Shown: in pieces, positions 10,101-18,035 of the stretch
How positions within the stretch are numbered: the first letter of the stretch is position 1
Layout of the letters: every line of letters begins with the position of its first letter
The notes under the pieces: model-generated
The model's input: the letters and a program-made list of their open reading frames with translations, nothing else
Told to the model about the DNA's origin: nothing
Database searches by the model: none
Source of the DNA: Ureibacillus thermophilus
GTDB lineage: Bacteria; Bacillota; Bacilli; Bacillales_A; Planococcaceae
Direction of reading: 5' to 3'
Assembly (NCBI RefSeq): GCF_004331915.1
Contig: NZ_CP036528.1
Location: forward strand, 2,828,097 to 2,892,096
Length of the DNA stretch: 64,000 nucleotides
Translations under genes and position numbers: made by a program

Positions 10101-10706
10101 GAAGTAAAACGTATTCCTACGTTCTTCCCATGGTTCGCCTGCTAATTTAAGAAATTCCTCTTTAAACGTCTCATATACGCCTTGTTTATCCAAATATTTT
10201 TCCATTTCGGCAACGCCTGGAATATCGCCATAATAACCACGATGTTCATAAAACACTTTCATGAAGACCCGCAAAATGGCATCTTCTTTCGATTTGTTAT
10301 CGAGCGGACTTTTGGAGTCGATATTAAAAAGAATTACTTCTGTATCGACATCCGCTGTGCGTTTCATACTAGCATAAACAAGGGGATCTTTTATTTTTGC
10401 TTCAAAAAAGTCAACGGGTTTTTTCCCTTTGACTGGCTTATTGTCTAAGAGATAGGCTAGGATTTTCAAAAAATGGGATTTACCTGATCCGAAGAATCCA
10501 GAAATCCAAACTCCCATTTTATCTGTTATACCATCTATACTCCTTGAATAATTATCGTAAAATTTCGAAAAGTGTTTAAGTAATTCTTGCGTTACAACAT
10601 ACTCATCCAATTCCTGATAAATATCATCTTCACTAGTTTGTGCGACTTTAATCACACCACGAATGTCACGTTCAATGTCCTTTAAAAACATTTCTTTTAA
10701 TTGCAT
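7131..10706 (-). CDS. brxC: BrxC, BREX P-loop ATPase
   Basis: BrxC is the large ATPase of type 1 BREX and is required for both modification and exclusion. The 1,191-residue protein shows a Walker A motif GFFGSGKSHF at about residues 70-79 and a Walker B motif FLVDEIGQY near 258-266, followed by a long region rich in charged helices that probably includes coiled coil (for example around residues 780-1,090). GGGAGGAAAAGGGA precedes the ATG. The gene sits between brxB (13 bases upstream) and pglX (11 bases downstream), so the unit is tightly packed. No disruption is visible. Confidence 0.95.
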   Translation of the reverse strand: MQLKEMFLKDIERDIRGVIKVAQTSEDDIYQELDEYVVTQELLKHFSKFYDNYSRSIDGITDKMGVWISGFFGSGKSHFLKILAYLLDNKPVKGKKPVDFFEAKIKDPLVYASMKRTADVDTEVILFNIDSKSPLDNKSKEDAILRVFMKVFYEHRGYYGDIPGVAEMEKYLDKQGVYETFKEEFLKLAGEPWEERRNTFYFDADYVIGALVKATGMSEESARNWFENGVNNYEISIEKFAKDVKEYIDSKGPNFHLVFLVDEIGQYIGDNRNLMLNLQTVTEDLGTYCAGKVWIIVTSQESIDSIIKVKGDDFSRIQGRFDTRLSLSSISVDEVIKKRILEKKPHVFDKLRADFPNKSAILKNLISFKESTADLRGYENDIEFAEVYPFVPYQFKLLQNVFEQVRKHGSSGKHLSEGERSMLSAFKEAGLKYKDAEEGILIPFYAFYDTIEEFLNPSISRVIAKAAENRALKDDPFNVNLLKVLFLIKYIKDNELPANIDNIATLMVTRIDEDKLELKEKIKVALRKLISQAFIQKNGDNYNFLTDDEQDVNREIKHINVEEELIKRELANYIFHDLYDEKRFTYSKEYSFPFNQKMDEKSYGNQTSSIGVQVLSVLSDHYHKSEQELMMMSSGNDELIVKLGGSDSYVEEMEEALRIEEYLKKRNPSQQPEHIQNILNNKRVEARGRRKRVRELLEEAIKDATFYVNGEKLDVKGSTVKEKMNAALKRLVESVYTKLGYIKEHLQDANQLLLMIRENNQQFTLDEQLGTDPNELAKKEIYEFIDLQEQINKQVRVKIIYDRFQGKPYGWKQLDIAGILTKLLKEQRIRIRYNSAYLEPERDTNELMTVFGKINEADKAIITKRVKVDEALLRTAKRVCKEVFNKTDLADDEDGLIKDIRQLIEKQINEINAYKARYEGRKYPGLSLLNKGLEYFGQFTNQLDNVSFFTKLKEFEDDLADWEEDMIYIKSFFSTNQKEIFDQGLKALSKFEDNKAYLIGQEVEEAMNKLREILQNPIPYKQIKDIPELIHILEQQIGFVLQEKKENARKKLQEDNEELSLLANQYGVSNSTKQRVEDYYNELNTNLENYTDIFKVDATITQSAAFKEKMLIHIERERLEWERKQTDNGGTVVEPPIAAIEQAPKKQQVKISQLVSIKTLRNEEDVDKYIHTLSNKLKQIIKENKHIELVD

Positions 10707-10719
10707 TCCCTTTTCCTCC

Positions 10720-11286
10720 CTAATCGACTAAACGAAAAGCGCGATAGTAATTGTCATCTTTTAATTTTCCAAATAATTGAAGAGATTGTCCATCATATTG
10801 GCCAGGGAAAAACATAATGACTGGAGTTTTATCTAGCACTTCTTGAAGATTATTTAATATGTTATGGGATCGAACAAAGGGATAAATTTTTCCAATTCCT
10901 GTTAAAAAGACAACGTTATGGTCACCCATTTGTTCTTTAATTTTTTGAAGAAAAATTTCGGGTTTTGCAAAAGTGGTTAAGGCTTTAAAAAGTGCTGTTT
11001 TTCCTTGTTTTTGTTCCATTTCAAAAATGCGGTTAAAAATTCTTTTTTCTTTTGCAATTTCAATGAGCATTTTGTATAAATCAAATTCTATAATTTTTCT
11101 ATCAGTACTTTCATAATCAAATACTTTTTTTATATGCTGAATGTAATTCCTTACTTTTAATTCATATTTGGGCTCATAGTCAAACACGTAGAAACTGATT
11201 TCATTTCCAAGTCCCTTGCCGTGAATAAACTTATCTTCTTTAATCTTTGGAATAATCTTATCGAGCCTTTCATTTATATTAGACAT
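10720..11286 (-). CDS. brxB: BrxB (DUF1788 family)
   Basis: BrxB is a small conserved BREX protein with a DUF1788 domain; its biochemical role is not settled. This copy is 188 residues, the usual length, and contains the typical C-terminal run TPVIMFFPGQYDG followed by SLQLFGKL and a final YRAFRLVD. It begins two bases after the brxA stop and ends 13 bases before brxC, so translation of the three is likely coupled. Identification rests on sequence features and on its fixed position in the operon. Confidence 0.9.
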   Translation of the reverse strand: MSNINERLDKIIPKIKEDKFIHGKGLGNEISFYVFDYEPKYELKVRNYIQHIKKVFDYESTDRKIIEFDLYKMLIEIAKEKRIFNRIFEMEQKQGKTALFKALTTFAKPEIFLQKIKEQMGDHNVVFLTGIGKIYPFVRSHNILNNLQEVLDKTPVIMFFPGQYDGQSLQLFGKLKDDNYYRAFRLVD

Positions 11287-11288
11287 TT

Positions 11289-11885
11289 TTATTCACCCAT
11301 CGCTTCCAAATATTTTTTATCTCCAATCTGAATGAAATGTTGTTTCAATTCATCATCTATAATCAGCCTATTTATTTCATTTCCCTTTCGATTTTTCAAT
11401 ATGCCGCTTTCATAAAGTACTTGCATAAACGCCCTTTTTAATTTTTCTGTATTTATTGAGCTCCAACTCGCAACTTTTTCACTTTGCTCAGCTTTAGCTG
11501 CAAAAAACACATTAATATCCTTTTTTTCAATTAAAAAATTATTATTGTAAATTTTTTCACGTATCACCTCATCCATAAATTCAAAAAATAGGCGATCCGT
11601 TTTCATAATGGCGTATAAATTAATTACCTTTGCCATATCATTTGAGCCTTCTACTAGATAATTGATTAAAAATGAATCGAGGGATTCTGCCCTCCTCATA
11701 ACTGAAGGCAAAGCTCTATTAATTCTTCCCTTATTGTCAAACTGAAATAAGTTTTCTTCCATTACTTTTTTTCTAATTTCTTTTGAATCTAATCCTTGTT
11801 GCTTCAATTTTGCCACTTGTTTTAATTCGAATAACAAAAATGATGCACCATTCAAACTGGAGGAGTATTCCAATTCTTCCGGCAT
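11289..11885 (-). CDS. brxA: BrxA (DUF1819 family), first gene of the BREX operon
   Basis: BrxA is a small DUF1819 protein, reported in the BREX literature to have a NusB-like helical fold, and it heads the operon. The 198-residue protein begins MPEELEYSSSLNGASFLLFE and contains INRALPSVMRRAESLDSFL, both typical of the family. It is the first gene of the unit: upstream lies about 640 bases of AT-rich DNA without genes that must carry the BREX promoter. AAAGGTAGGG lies a little before the ATG at 11883-11885. No separate regulator such as a WYL-domain BrxR is seen next to it in this window. Confidence 0.9.
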   Translation of the reverse strand: MPEELEYSSSLNGASFLLFELKQVAKLKQQGLDSKEIRKKVMEENLFQFDNKGRINRALPSVMRRAESLDSFLINYLVEGSNDMAKVINLYAIMKTDRLFFEFMDEVIREKIYNNNFLIEKKDINVFFAAKAEQSEKVASWSSINTEKLKRAFMQVLYESGILKNRKGNEINRLIIDDELKQHFIQIGDKKYLEAMGE

Positions 11886-12522
11886 ATAACCCTACCTTTC
11901 ATGTAAGATAATTACCCTAATTTTCTTCCATATAAATACAAATAAAAATAGTTTATAATAACTACTTCTTGTTATTTTTTTATGATTATAATTATTAATC
12001 CTTTTTTAATCGAAAATAGTATTTTTATAAATCTAATTTATATTTTTTCAAATTTCGTTTATAATTTTCAAATGCTATTTTAACATTCAACCTTTAAAGT
12101 CTCCATACACTTTTCAAAAGCGAATTCATAAAATAATACTAATTGTGGTAATTTATTAAACAAAATACTGTATAAGGTGTAAGTAAAACCTATCTAAACT
12201 CATATATTATTCTTTTCACATTTGTTAACCTTAAAATTAAAAAAACAAAATTCCCCCATTTAAAAATATCCCGTCAATTATACTTAAAAAATTTCCAACT
12301 CCCGATTACAACAACTGCAGAAAGCAACATCAGTTTCTGTAATTTCGGTTAGTAGACCGCAATAGGGCATTCTGCACGGGAAGGAGTTTTTTGAGATTCT
12401 CAATCATTAGTTGGAACATCAAAAGAATATTTAGTTTCCATTAATCTTTTTTCATCTTGAATCAGCTCCTTTCTTACCTCTAGTCAAGTGTTTTTTATTA
12501 AATAATTTGGTTCACATAGATT
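11886..12522. other. AT-rich intergenic region between brxA and the CRISPR array
   Basis: About 640 bases without a supported gene. It must contain the promoter of the leftward BREX operon, probably within the first 100 bases, where the minus strand holds several TATAAA- and TATAAT-like words; I cannot choose one. The part around 12,300-12,480 is less AT-rich and looks like a decayed coding remnant on the minus strand, but stops interrupt every frame and I do not recognise it. Confidence 0.4.
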
Positions 12523-12562
12523 TTATTTTGGAAGGAAGGGGTACCCCTTCCTTCCAAAATAA
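12523..12562. terminator. Perfect 40-bp palindrome, probable bidirectional terminator
   Basis: The 20-base half ending in AAGGAAGGGGT is followed at once by its exact reverse complement ACCCCTTCCTTCC..., with no loop beyond the central TA. A stem of this strength between the BREX promoter region and the trailer end of the CRISPR array would stop leftward transcription of the array and isolate the two units. It could also be a protein-binding or cruciform site. Confidence 0.6.
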
Positions 12563-12589
12563 ATTTTCGCTTTCAATTGCCAAACAAAA

Positions 12590-12636
12590 ACACCTCCTCT
12601 GTAATCGATAACTCTATCTTACAGGGAGGTGCGATT
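12590..12636 (-). repeat. CACCTCC hairpin repeat, copy A
   Basis: Read on the minus strand this is CACCTCCCTGTAAGAT, a spacer, then ATTACAGAGGAGGTG: an imperfect inverted repeat of about 47 bases. Two diverged copies occur at 23,528-23,571 and 54,873-54,917. The conserved arms suggest a mobile-element leader or a mobile hairpin; I see no transposase attached to this copy. Confidence 0.6.
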
Positions 12637-12700
12637 GGTTGAAATGCGTCGTTTGAATTCGGGTTTACCGTCGCAATAGTTGAAATGATATTCTTCAATG

Positions 12701-14603
12701 ATTTCAATCCACGCACCTAATGTAAGGTGCGACTATGTCGATGAAGGTCTGCCCAACGAATAATTTGATTTCAATCCACGCACCTAATGTAAGGTGCGAC
12801 TTTAAATTTAGGAAGAATGGACGTGATCATTAGTATTTCAATCCACGCACCTAATGTAAGGTGCGACGATGTGTACGTGAAATATGGACCATTATCCGCA
12901 TAATTTCAATCCACGCACCTAATGTAAGGTGCGACGTAAACTTTCAGGAAAATTGCGACTGGAAGCGGATATTTCAATCCACGCACCTAATGTAAGGTGC
13001 GACTTCTAGCGACTATTTAAAAAAATGGTACGATAGCATTTCAATCCACGCACCTAATGTAAGGTGCGACTCATGTCGTTCGAGTAAGCGAAATGATATG
13101 TGATATTTCAATCCACGCACCTAATGTAAGGTGCGACGATTACTGACGTAGATATATTGAACGACAAGATTATTTCAATCCACGCACCTAATGTAAGGTG
13201 CGACAAACCAGTCTTGCGGTTTGATTTTGCGTATCTATATTTCAATCCACGCACCTAATGTAAGGTGCGACACTAAATATCTTATTACCATTCAAATAAA
13301 ATGCAATTTCAATCCACGCACCTAATGTAAGGTGCGACACTCAGCTATATACTTACCGATATTATCACAACCGATTTCAATCCACGCACCTAATGTAAGG
13401 TGCGACCGAAGTGGATGGAATCGAGTTTGATTCCAAGATTATTTCAATCCACGCACCTAATGTAAGGTGCGACATAGATTAAAAGAGATAACGAGAGCAT
13501 AGCTATTATTTCAATCCACGCACCTAATGTAAGGTGCGACATTAATTAAAATCTCTTGATTGTATATTAAATTAATTTCAATCCACGCACCTAATGTAAG
13601 GTGCGACTCAAGAAACGCGTCAATTGTGCGCACAGTTTGCTTAAATTTCAATCCACGCACCTAATGTAAGGTGCGACAACTTCTTGTACGTCTAAATACT
13701 CAAAATTACCATTTCAATCCACGCACCTAATGTAAGGTGCGACAAGTATGCAGTTAACGTAAATGAGTTAACTGAAAATATTTCAATCCACGCACCTAAT
13801 GTAAGGTGCGACGTTCGTTTGTAGATTGTTCTGGTGCCTTTTCATCAATTTCAATCCACGCACCTAATGTAAGGTGCGACGAATTACATTTTGACAGCAA
13901 TAGTCCAGTTTTTGATTTCAATCCACGCACCTAATGTAAGGTGCGACCAGGATTTCCGTATATTAAGTAAGTTGCATTATTATTTCAATCCACGCACCTA
14001 ATGTAAGGTGCGACAATAAACATCTATTTAATTCCTCAACTATAAATAATTTCAATCCACGCACCTAATGTAAGGTGCGACCGTAATTTAATTTATTAAT
14101 TTATAATTTGATTAAGATTTCAATCCACGCACCTAATGTAAGGTGCGACTTTAGCACAATACACAACATTTGAATCTGTGGAAATTTCAATCCACGCACC
14201 TAATGTAAGGTGCGACGCATGCTGGACAAGTGCATTCCACCCACTCTTCGTATTTCAATCCACGCACCTAATGTAAGGTGCGACTCAGAAACGAACCGCA
14301 ATTAAAAATCAGACAATGCATTTCAATCCACGCACCTAATGTAAGGTGCGACGGTTTCGCGATTTTCAATCTGAAACAATCGGATATTAATTTCAATCCA
14401 CGCACCTAATGTAAGGTGCGACGTATTTATTTCTATTTTCTTTCCAATCCAATTTTATTTCAATCCACGCACCTAATGTAAGGTGCGACACAAATCGTTA
14501 CGTCAAAACATACAAGTACGTTAATTTCAATCCACGCACCTAATGTAAGGTGCGACTTTCCAACTGCTTTTGCAAGTTAAATTCGAAACGATTTCAATCC
14601 ACG
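12701..14603 (-). CRISPR. CRISPR array, type I-C-like repeats, 28 full repeats plus one truncated
   Basis: Twenty-eight 33-base repeats, written on the plus strand as ATTTCAATCCACGCACC followed by TAATGTAAGGTGCGAC, alternate with 28 spacers of about 34-36 bases; the period is 66-68. The first repeat is 12,701-12,733, the last full one 14,524-14,556. A 29th repeat at 14,591 keeps only its first 13 bases, then IS66 begins at 14,604. On the minus strand the repeat reads GTCGCACC...GTGGATTGAAAT, the form seen with type I-C systems, so transcription should run leftward with the leader beyond 14,603, exactly where IS66 has cut. All full repeats look identical, which argues for recent activity before the cut. 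No cas gene is in the window. Confidence 0.97.
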
Positions 14604-15790
14604 GTAAGCGTAAAATAATCCCCACCTTTTAATGATAGGGATTAAATACTATTATTGTGATAAGTTATTAAAAACCCGACAATTCAAAGGAATTGTTTTG
14701 GACCAAGGAAGTAGTTGATCAAGCTCATCCATATTGCTTATGTCCATATTGGGAAGCCTTTCAAATAAGTAGCGAAGATAATAAAATGGATTTAATTTAT
14801 TCTCTTTTGCTGTCTCCACAATACTGTAAATGATTGAGCTGGCCTTAGCTCCTTTCGGAGTATTGCTAAAAATCCAGTTCTTCCTTCCGATCACAAATGG
14901 TTTAATGGATCGTTCACTTCGATTATTATCGATTTCTAAACGTCCATCCTCTAAAAATGCCACGAGTTTTTCCCATTGGTTGAGGCAGTATGTAATGGCT
15001 TGACCTAATAGACTCTTTGGTAAAACATTGCTTTTCTCTGTTTTTAGCCATGCTGAAAAAGCCTCCAACAATGGTTGGCTGTGTTTAAGTCGTTTTTTAT
15101 ATCGTTCTTCTGGTGTACATTCTTTCAAATCACGCTCGATGGCAAATAGCTGATTACAGAAATTGAGGCCTTCCCGAGCTGTGACTGCTGAATGACGTTT
15201 GGATTCAGGAAGTACGTTTAAAGCCTCATCGAACTTTCTGCGGGCATGAGCCCAACATCCAACTAATGTTACGCCGGATACCTTATGGTATCCTGCATAT
15301 CCATCGACATGCAGGTATCCTTTAAACCCTTTTAGGAATTCTTTGGCATGTTCTCCTGCTCTAGTTTCCTGATAGTCATAAAGGACAAGTGGTGGATCCT
15401 CTCTTCCAGTCCGATAAAGCCACATGTAAGATTTCGATGTACTTGACCTTCCAGGTTCATGTAAAACCTGAACAGTTGTTTCATCCGCATGTAGAATGTC
15501 TTTAGAGAGGAGATGCTCTTTCATTCGTTGATAAATTGGCGCAAGCCATTTTTCGGCACCATAAAGCATCCAATTGGCCATGGTTTGCCTGGATAAGATC
15601 ACACCTAATCGTTTGAACTGTTGTTCTTGGCGATATAGAGGTAGCCCCTCTACATATTTTTGATTCATAATATATGCCATGCTTGACGGCGAAGCTAAAC
15701 TTTTTGGATACACAGATTTTGGGGCAGGTGCTGTAACGATTGGTGTCTCTATTTCATTACGCTCACAATGACGGCATCCATAGACATATC
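14604..15790 (-). mobile_element. IS66-family element, truncated, inserted into a CRISPR repeat
   Basis: The element begins with the IS66 terminus GTAAGCGT immediately after 13 bases of a CRISPR repeat. Its first ~90 bases are the same as the left end of the other IS66 copy at 17,972. It carries most of tnpC but stops at 15,790, inside tnpC, where similarity to the other copy ends; tnpA, tnpB and the right terminus are missing. The bases that would be the duplicated target (AATCCACG) are therefore present only once in the window, so the other half of the CRISPR locus is not next door. Confidence 0.9.
14652..15790 (-). pseudogene. tnpC: IS66 TnpC transposase, 5'-truncated
   Basis: The frame encodes the C-terminal ~380 residues of the IS66 DDE transposase TnpC. 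Recognisable pieces include [12 protein letters not shown] with the catalytic Asp, [11 protein letters not shown] followed by [12 protein letters not shown], and the C-terminal [20 protein letters not shown] with the catalytic Glu region. The N-terminal coiled-coil and zinc-finger part of TnpC is absent because the element breaks at 15,790, so no complete transposase can be made from this copy. The missing N-terminal part is what the other copy (18,036-18,608) retains. Confidence 0.88.
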
Positions 15791-15815
15791 CTTATTTTTT
15801 ATTGAAAAAATGAAA

Positions 15816-15856
15816 AACAGCCCATGAAATTTCATTCCAAAATTTCATGGGCTGTT
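15816..15856. terminator. Strong hairpin next to the IS66 break
   Basis: AACAGCCCATGAAATT and its exact complement AATTTCATGGGCTGTT are separated by nine bases. Just after it is a GAGGCTGGGACAAAA-type end on the minus strand (around 15,867-15,892), a sequence often seen at the ends of Bacillales MITEs. It is probably a transcription terminator or half of a small mobile hairpin element. Confidence 0.5.
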
Positions 15857-15952
15857 TCCATTTTAGAGGGGGTTTTGTCCCAGCCTCTTCTATAGTAACC
15901 TTTATTAATGGTATGACAGATGATATGGAAGATAGGTGTTTTTGATGCATGA

Positions 15953-16122
15953 AAACGAATTATAAGTTTAATAGAACAGATAATGAATGCAGATGGGATA
16001 GAAGAAGTTGCTGATTTAATTGACATTCTTGAAAAAATGTTCCAGATCTAAATGTTAGTGACCTAATTTTTGGGAACGACGAAAAACTAACAGCAGAAAA
16101 AGCATATAAAACAATAATATGA
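15953..16122 (+). pseudogene. Decayed bacteriocin (colicin-type) immunity protein
   Basis: The plus strand reads IISLIEQIMNADGIEEVADL then IDILEK in one frame, then, after a one-base shift near 16,037, KNVPDLNVSDLIFGNDEKLT and AEKAYKTII in the next. Joined, these look like the Firmicutes branch of the colicin/pyocin immunity family (Bacteriocin_immun), in which NADG, LEKNVP and VSDLIF are typical. The upstream end has no start codon (a stop precedes KRIISL) and the middle is frameshifted, so the gene is dead. It suggests that a nuclease-type toxin locus once lay here. Confidence 0.6.
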
Positions 16123-16284
16123 TAAAAAAGCAATAAACGTGGTATAACCCCCTCTTATCGGCAATCATCCTGTAAGGGGGGTGTAATCGCTTGGAGATAT
16201 AATATTATTTTTTGAATCCTGGTTGTGATTTCTTTAATTTTGACTTCTTTATTAACTGAATAAGTTATTAAAGGAGATGATACA

Positions 16285-16938
16285 ATGCAAAGTATAATTG
16301 AATTGGATAATCAAACAAAGGAAAGATTCGCAGCTGAGGTGAAAAATAACAAACAGGTACAAAAATTAGTGGAACACCTTAACCATCTGTCCGAGAATAC
16401 TTCAGAATTGAAAGTGGAAAAAGTGTTGCAAGTTTCAATCAATGATGAAAAAGTAGTTGTAGTTCATTTGAAAAATGATAATAATACGGTTCGTGTACAT
16501 TATCAAACAAAACCGGTACAAGTATTTGGACGTGTAATTATCCAAGAGGGTGACAAACGTATTGCTAAAGTGATTGATGGAAACCAAGAACCATTTGAAG
16601 TGGTAAAAGAATATGCTTACACTAAAGAATTAGAAGAAGCGCTTGTTGAACTTCAAAATAAACAACTACCCAATATGGAAGAAGATATGATTACACCTCA
16701 AAGCTTATTTTGTATTCATGGAAATTGGTGTGGACCATTATGTAGTGGCCCTGAAGATCCTGAAACGCAAGTAGACGCTTGTTGTAAAGAACACGATATA
16801 TGTTATGGTGATAGTGGCTATTTCAATTGTGAATGTGATGCTCGACTGCAATGGTGTCTATTACCGTATGTACAAGAAGGTAGTGAGTGGGCGATTTTAG
16901 TTTTTGAATACTTTAATTTACAACCATGTAGAGATTAA
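16285..16938 (+). CDS. Phospholipase A2-like protein with an unknown N-terminal domain
   Basis: The 217-residue protein ends in a cysteine-rich module HGNWCGPLCSGPEDPE followed by DACCKEHDICYG, the calcium-loop and catalytic His-Asp layout of the phospholipase A2 superfamily, with further Cys at FNCECDARLQWC. The first ~130 residues have no signal peptide or membrane segment; they are charged and look like a small alpha/beta domain that I do not recognise. AAAGGAG lies well spaced before the ATG. Because it has no secretion signal it may be an intracellular effector or use another export route. It sits between a dead bacteriocin-immunity gene and a small membrane protein. PLA2 activity is inferred, not shown. 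Confidence 0.7.
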   Translation: MQSIIELDNQTKERFAAEVKNNKQVQKLVEHLNHLSENTSELKVEKVLQVSINDEKVVVVHLKNDNNTVRVHYQTKPVQVFGRVIIQEGDKRIAKVIDGNQEPFEVVKEYAYTKELEEALVELQNKQLPNMEEDMITPQSLFCIHGNWCGPLCSGPEDPETQVDACCKEHDICYGDSGYFNCECDARLQWCLLPYVQEGSEWAILVFEYFNLQPCRD

Positions 16939-16944
16939 TTCTAA

Positions 16945-17076
16945 GGGGCTGTCCGAAAAGTAGTATTTAATCCCGAAATCTAAAAAAAGCAAACCCAAAG
17001 AATGCTGTAAAATCAACATTCTTTGGGTTTTAATTTTGGCGGATTTTCAACTAAAATGGACTTTTTAGACAGCCCC
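16945..17076. mobile_element. 132-bp MITE, copy 1
   Basis: The element starts GGGGCTGTCCGAAAAGT and ends ACTTTTTAGACAGCCCC, so it has terminal inverted repeats of about 17 bases with two mismatches. In the middle is a strong hairpin, AAACCCAAAGAATG...CATTCTTTGGGTTT. An identical 132-base copy is at 60,216-60,347, so it is a recently mobile non-autonomous element. No transposase with matching ends is in the window, and I see no convincing target duplication. Confidence 0.85.
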
Positions 17077-17169
17077 ATTTTCTTATTATTCCATGTTACA
17101 ATAAAAAAAGACTACAAGAAGAACTAACCGAACTCTAAGAGATATTTTGTTTTATATGAGGTGAGTTTT

Positions 17170-17466
17170 TTGGAAAAACTATTCGTGAGATTGTGTAGTT
17201 GGTTAGGTCTATTCCTTTTGCTGCTTGCGTTTTTAAGTGACTTTATTGGTGTTTCGATATTCGATTCCCCATTTATTACTTTTTATACAATCAGTGTTAT
17301 AGGTTTAATTACCGCATTTATGGGTTGGATTCTTCTAAGATTTAATGAAGTAGATTCTATCACAAAGATTATTGGTAAGTTAGGTTTATTCGGTAATTTA
17401 CTAGTTGTTATTTTGTTTTTCCCGCCATTGTATCATTTTTGGGGAACACTTATTTTTGGACCTTAA
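17170..17466 (+). CDS. Small membrane protein, three predicted transmembrane segments
   Basis: I do not recognise this 98-residue protein. It begins MEKLFVRLCSWLGLFLLLLA and contains three hydrophobic stretches: the first ~30 residues, residues ~35-57 and residues ~73-96. The TTG at 17,170 is chosen because GAGGTGA lies five bases before it; a GTG at 17,161 overlaps that binding site. It follows the PLA2-like gene, with the MITE between, and might be its immunity protein, but that is only a guess from position. Confidence 0.55.
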   Translation: MEKLFVRLCSWLGLFLLLLAFLSDFIGVSIFDSPFITFYTISVIGLITAFMGWILLRFNEVDSITKIIGKLGLFGNLLVVILFFPPLYHFWGTLIFGP

Positions 17467-17689
17467 TCATTTGTCTATATGAAAGTCGATCCTTTTATGT
17501 TGGATTGGCTTTTTATTTTTGGGTAAATGATTAGTTTCTCTAGAACTATGTTCGGATATGAAACCTAAATCGAGAGTGTAAAATATTTTGTGTAAATAGA
17601 AATGCACTAAATAATGTTCATAGAAAAAGGAAGACCCTTTCTGTAGAATAAAGTTAGCCTATAAAATTCACAGAAAAGAGGTCTTCCCT

Positions 17690-17971
17690 ATGAATCATCT
17701 TACTACAGATTTAATCGAAGCACTAGCACAAAAACAAGATATCGAAGAAGTTTTTCGTTATCATTTGGAAACAGCCATCAATCAGCTGTTGAAACATGAA
17801 TTAACTGTCTTTTTAGACTATGAACCTTATGATCGAGAAGGTTTTCATTCTGGCAATTCCCGAAATGGCTACTACGATCGTACCTTTAAAACCGAATACG
17901 GAGAACTACATCTTCGTATCCCTAGAGACCGTAATGGAGAGTTTCAACAACAAACAATAGCTCCTTATAAG
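17690..17971 (+). pseudogene. IS256-family transposase, 5' part, split by the composite transposon
   Basis: The frame starts with a good binding site and encodes about 94 residues typical of IS256 transposases (FHSGNSRNGYYDRTFKTEYG, then LHLRIPRDRNGEF). It is cut after codon AAG of APYK at 17,971 by IS66 DNA. The next codons of the same protein, RSNDTLEQFVIHLYEKGITT, occur at 31,967, after the same 8 bases CTTATAAG. The two parts join in frame if one copy of the duplication is removed. The IS256 left end is probably near 17,570-17,600. Confidence 0.9.
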
Positions 17972-18035
17972 GTAAGCGTAAAATAATCCCCACCTTTTAA
18001 TGATAGGGATTAAATACTATTATTGTGATAAGTTA

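Noticed and set aside
12669..12688. A GTCGCA...TTGAAAT sequence just outside the CRISPR trailer end
   Set aside because: It resembles the two ends of a repeat in inverted orientation, but the middle is missing and the match is too short to call a degenerate repeat.
15832..16026. An open frame on the minus strand over the hairpin and immunity remnant
   Set aside because: It is the complement of a hairpin and of the immunity-like gene on the other strand, without its own start signals.
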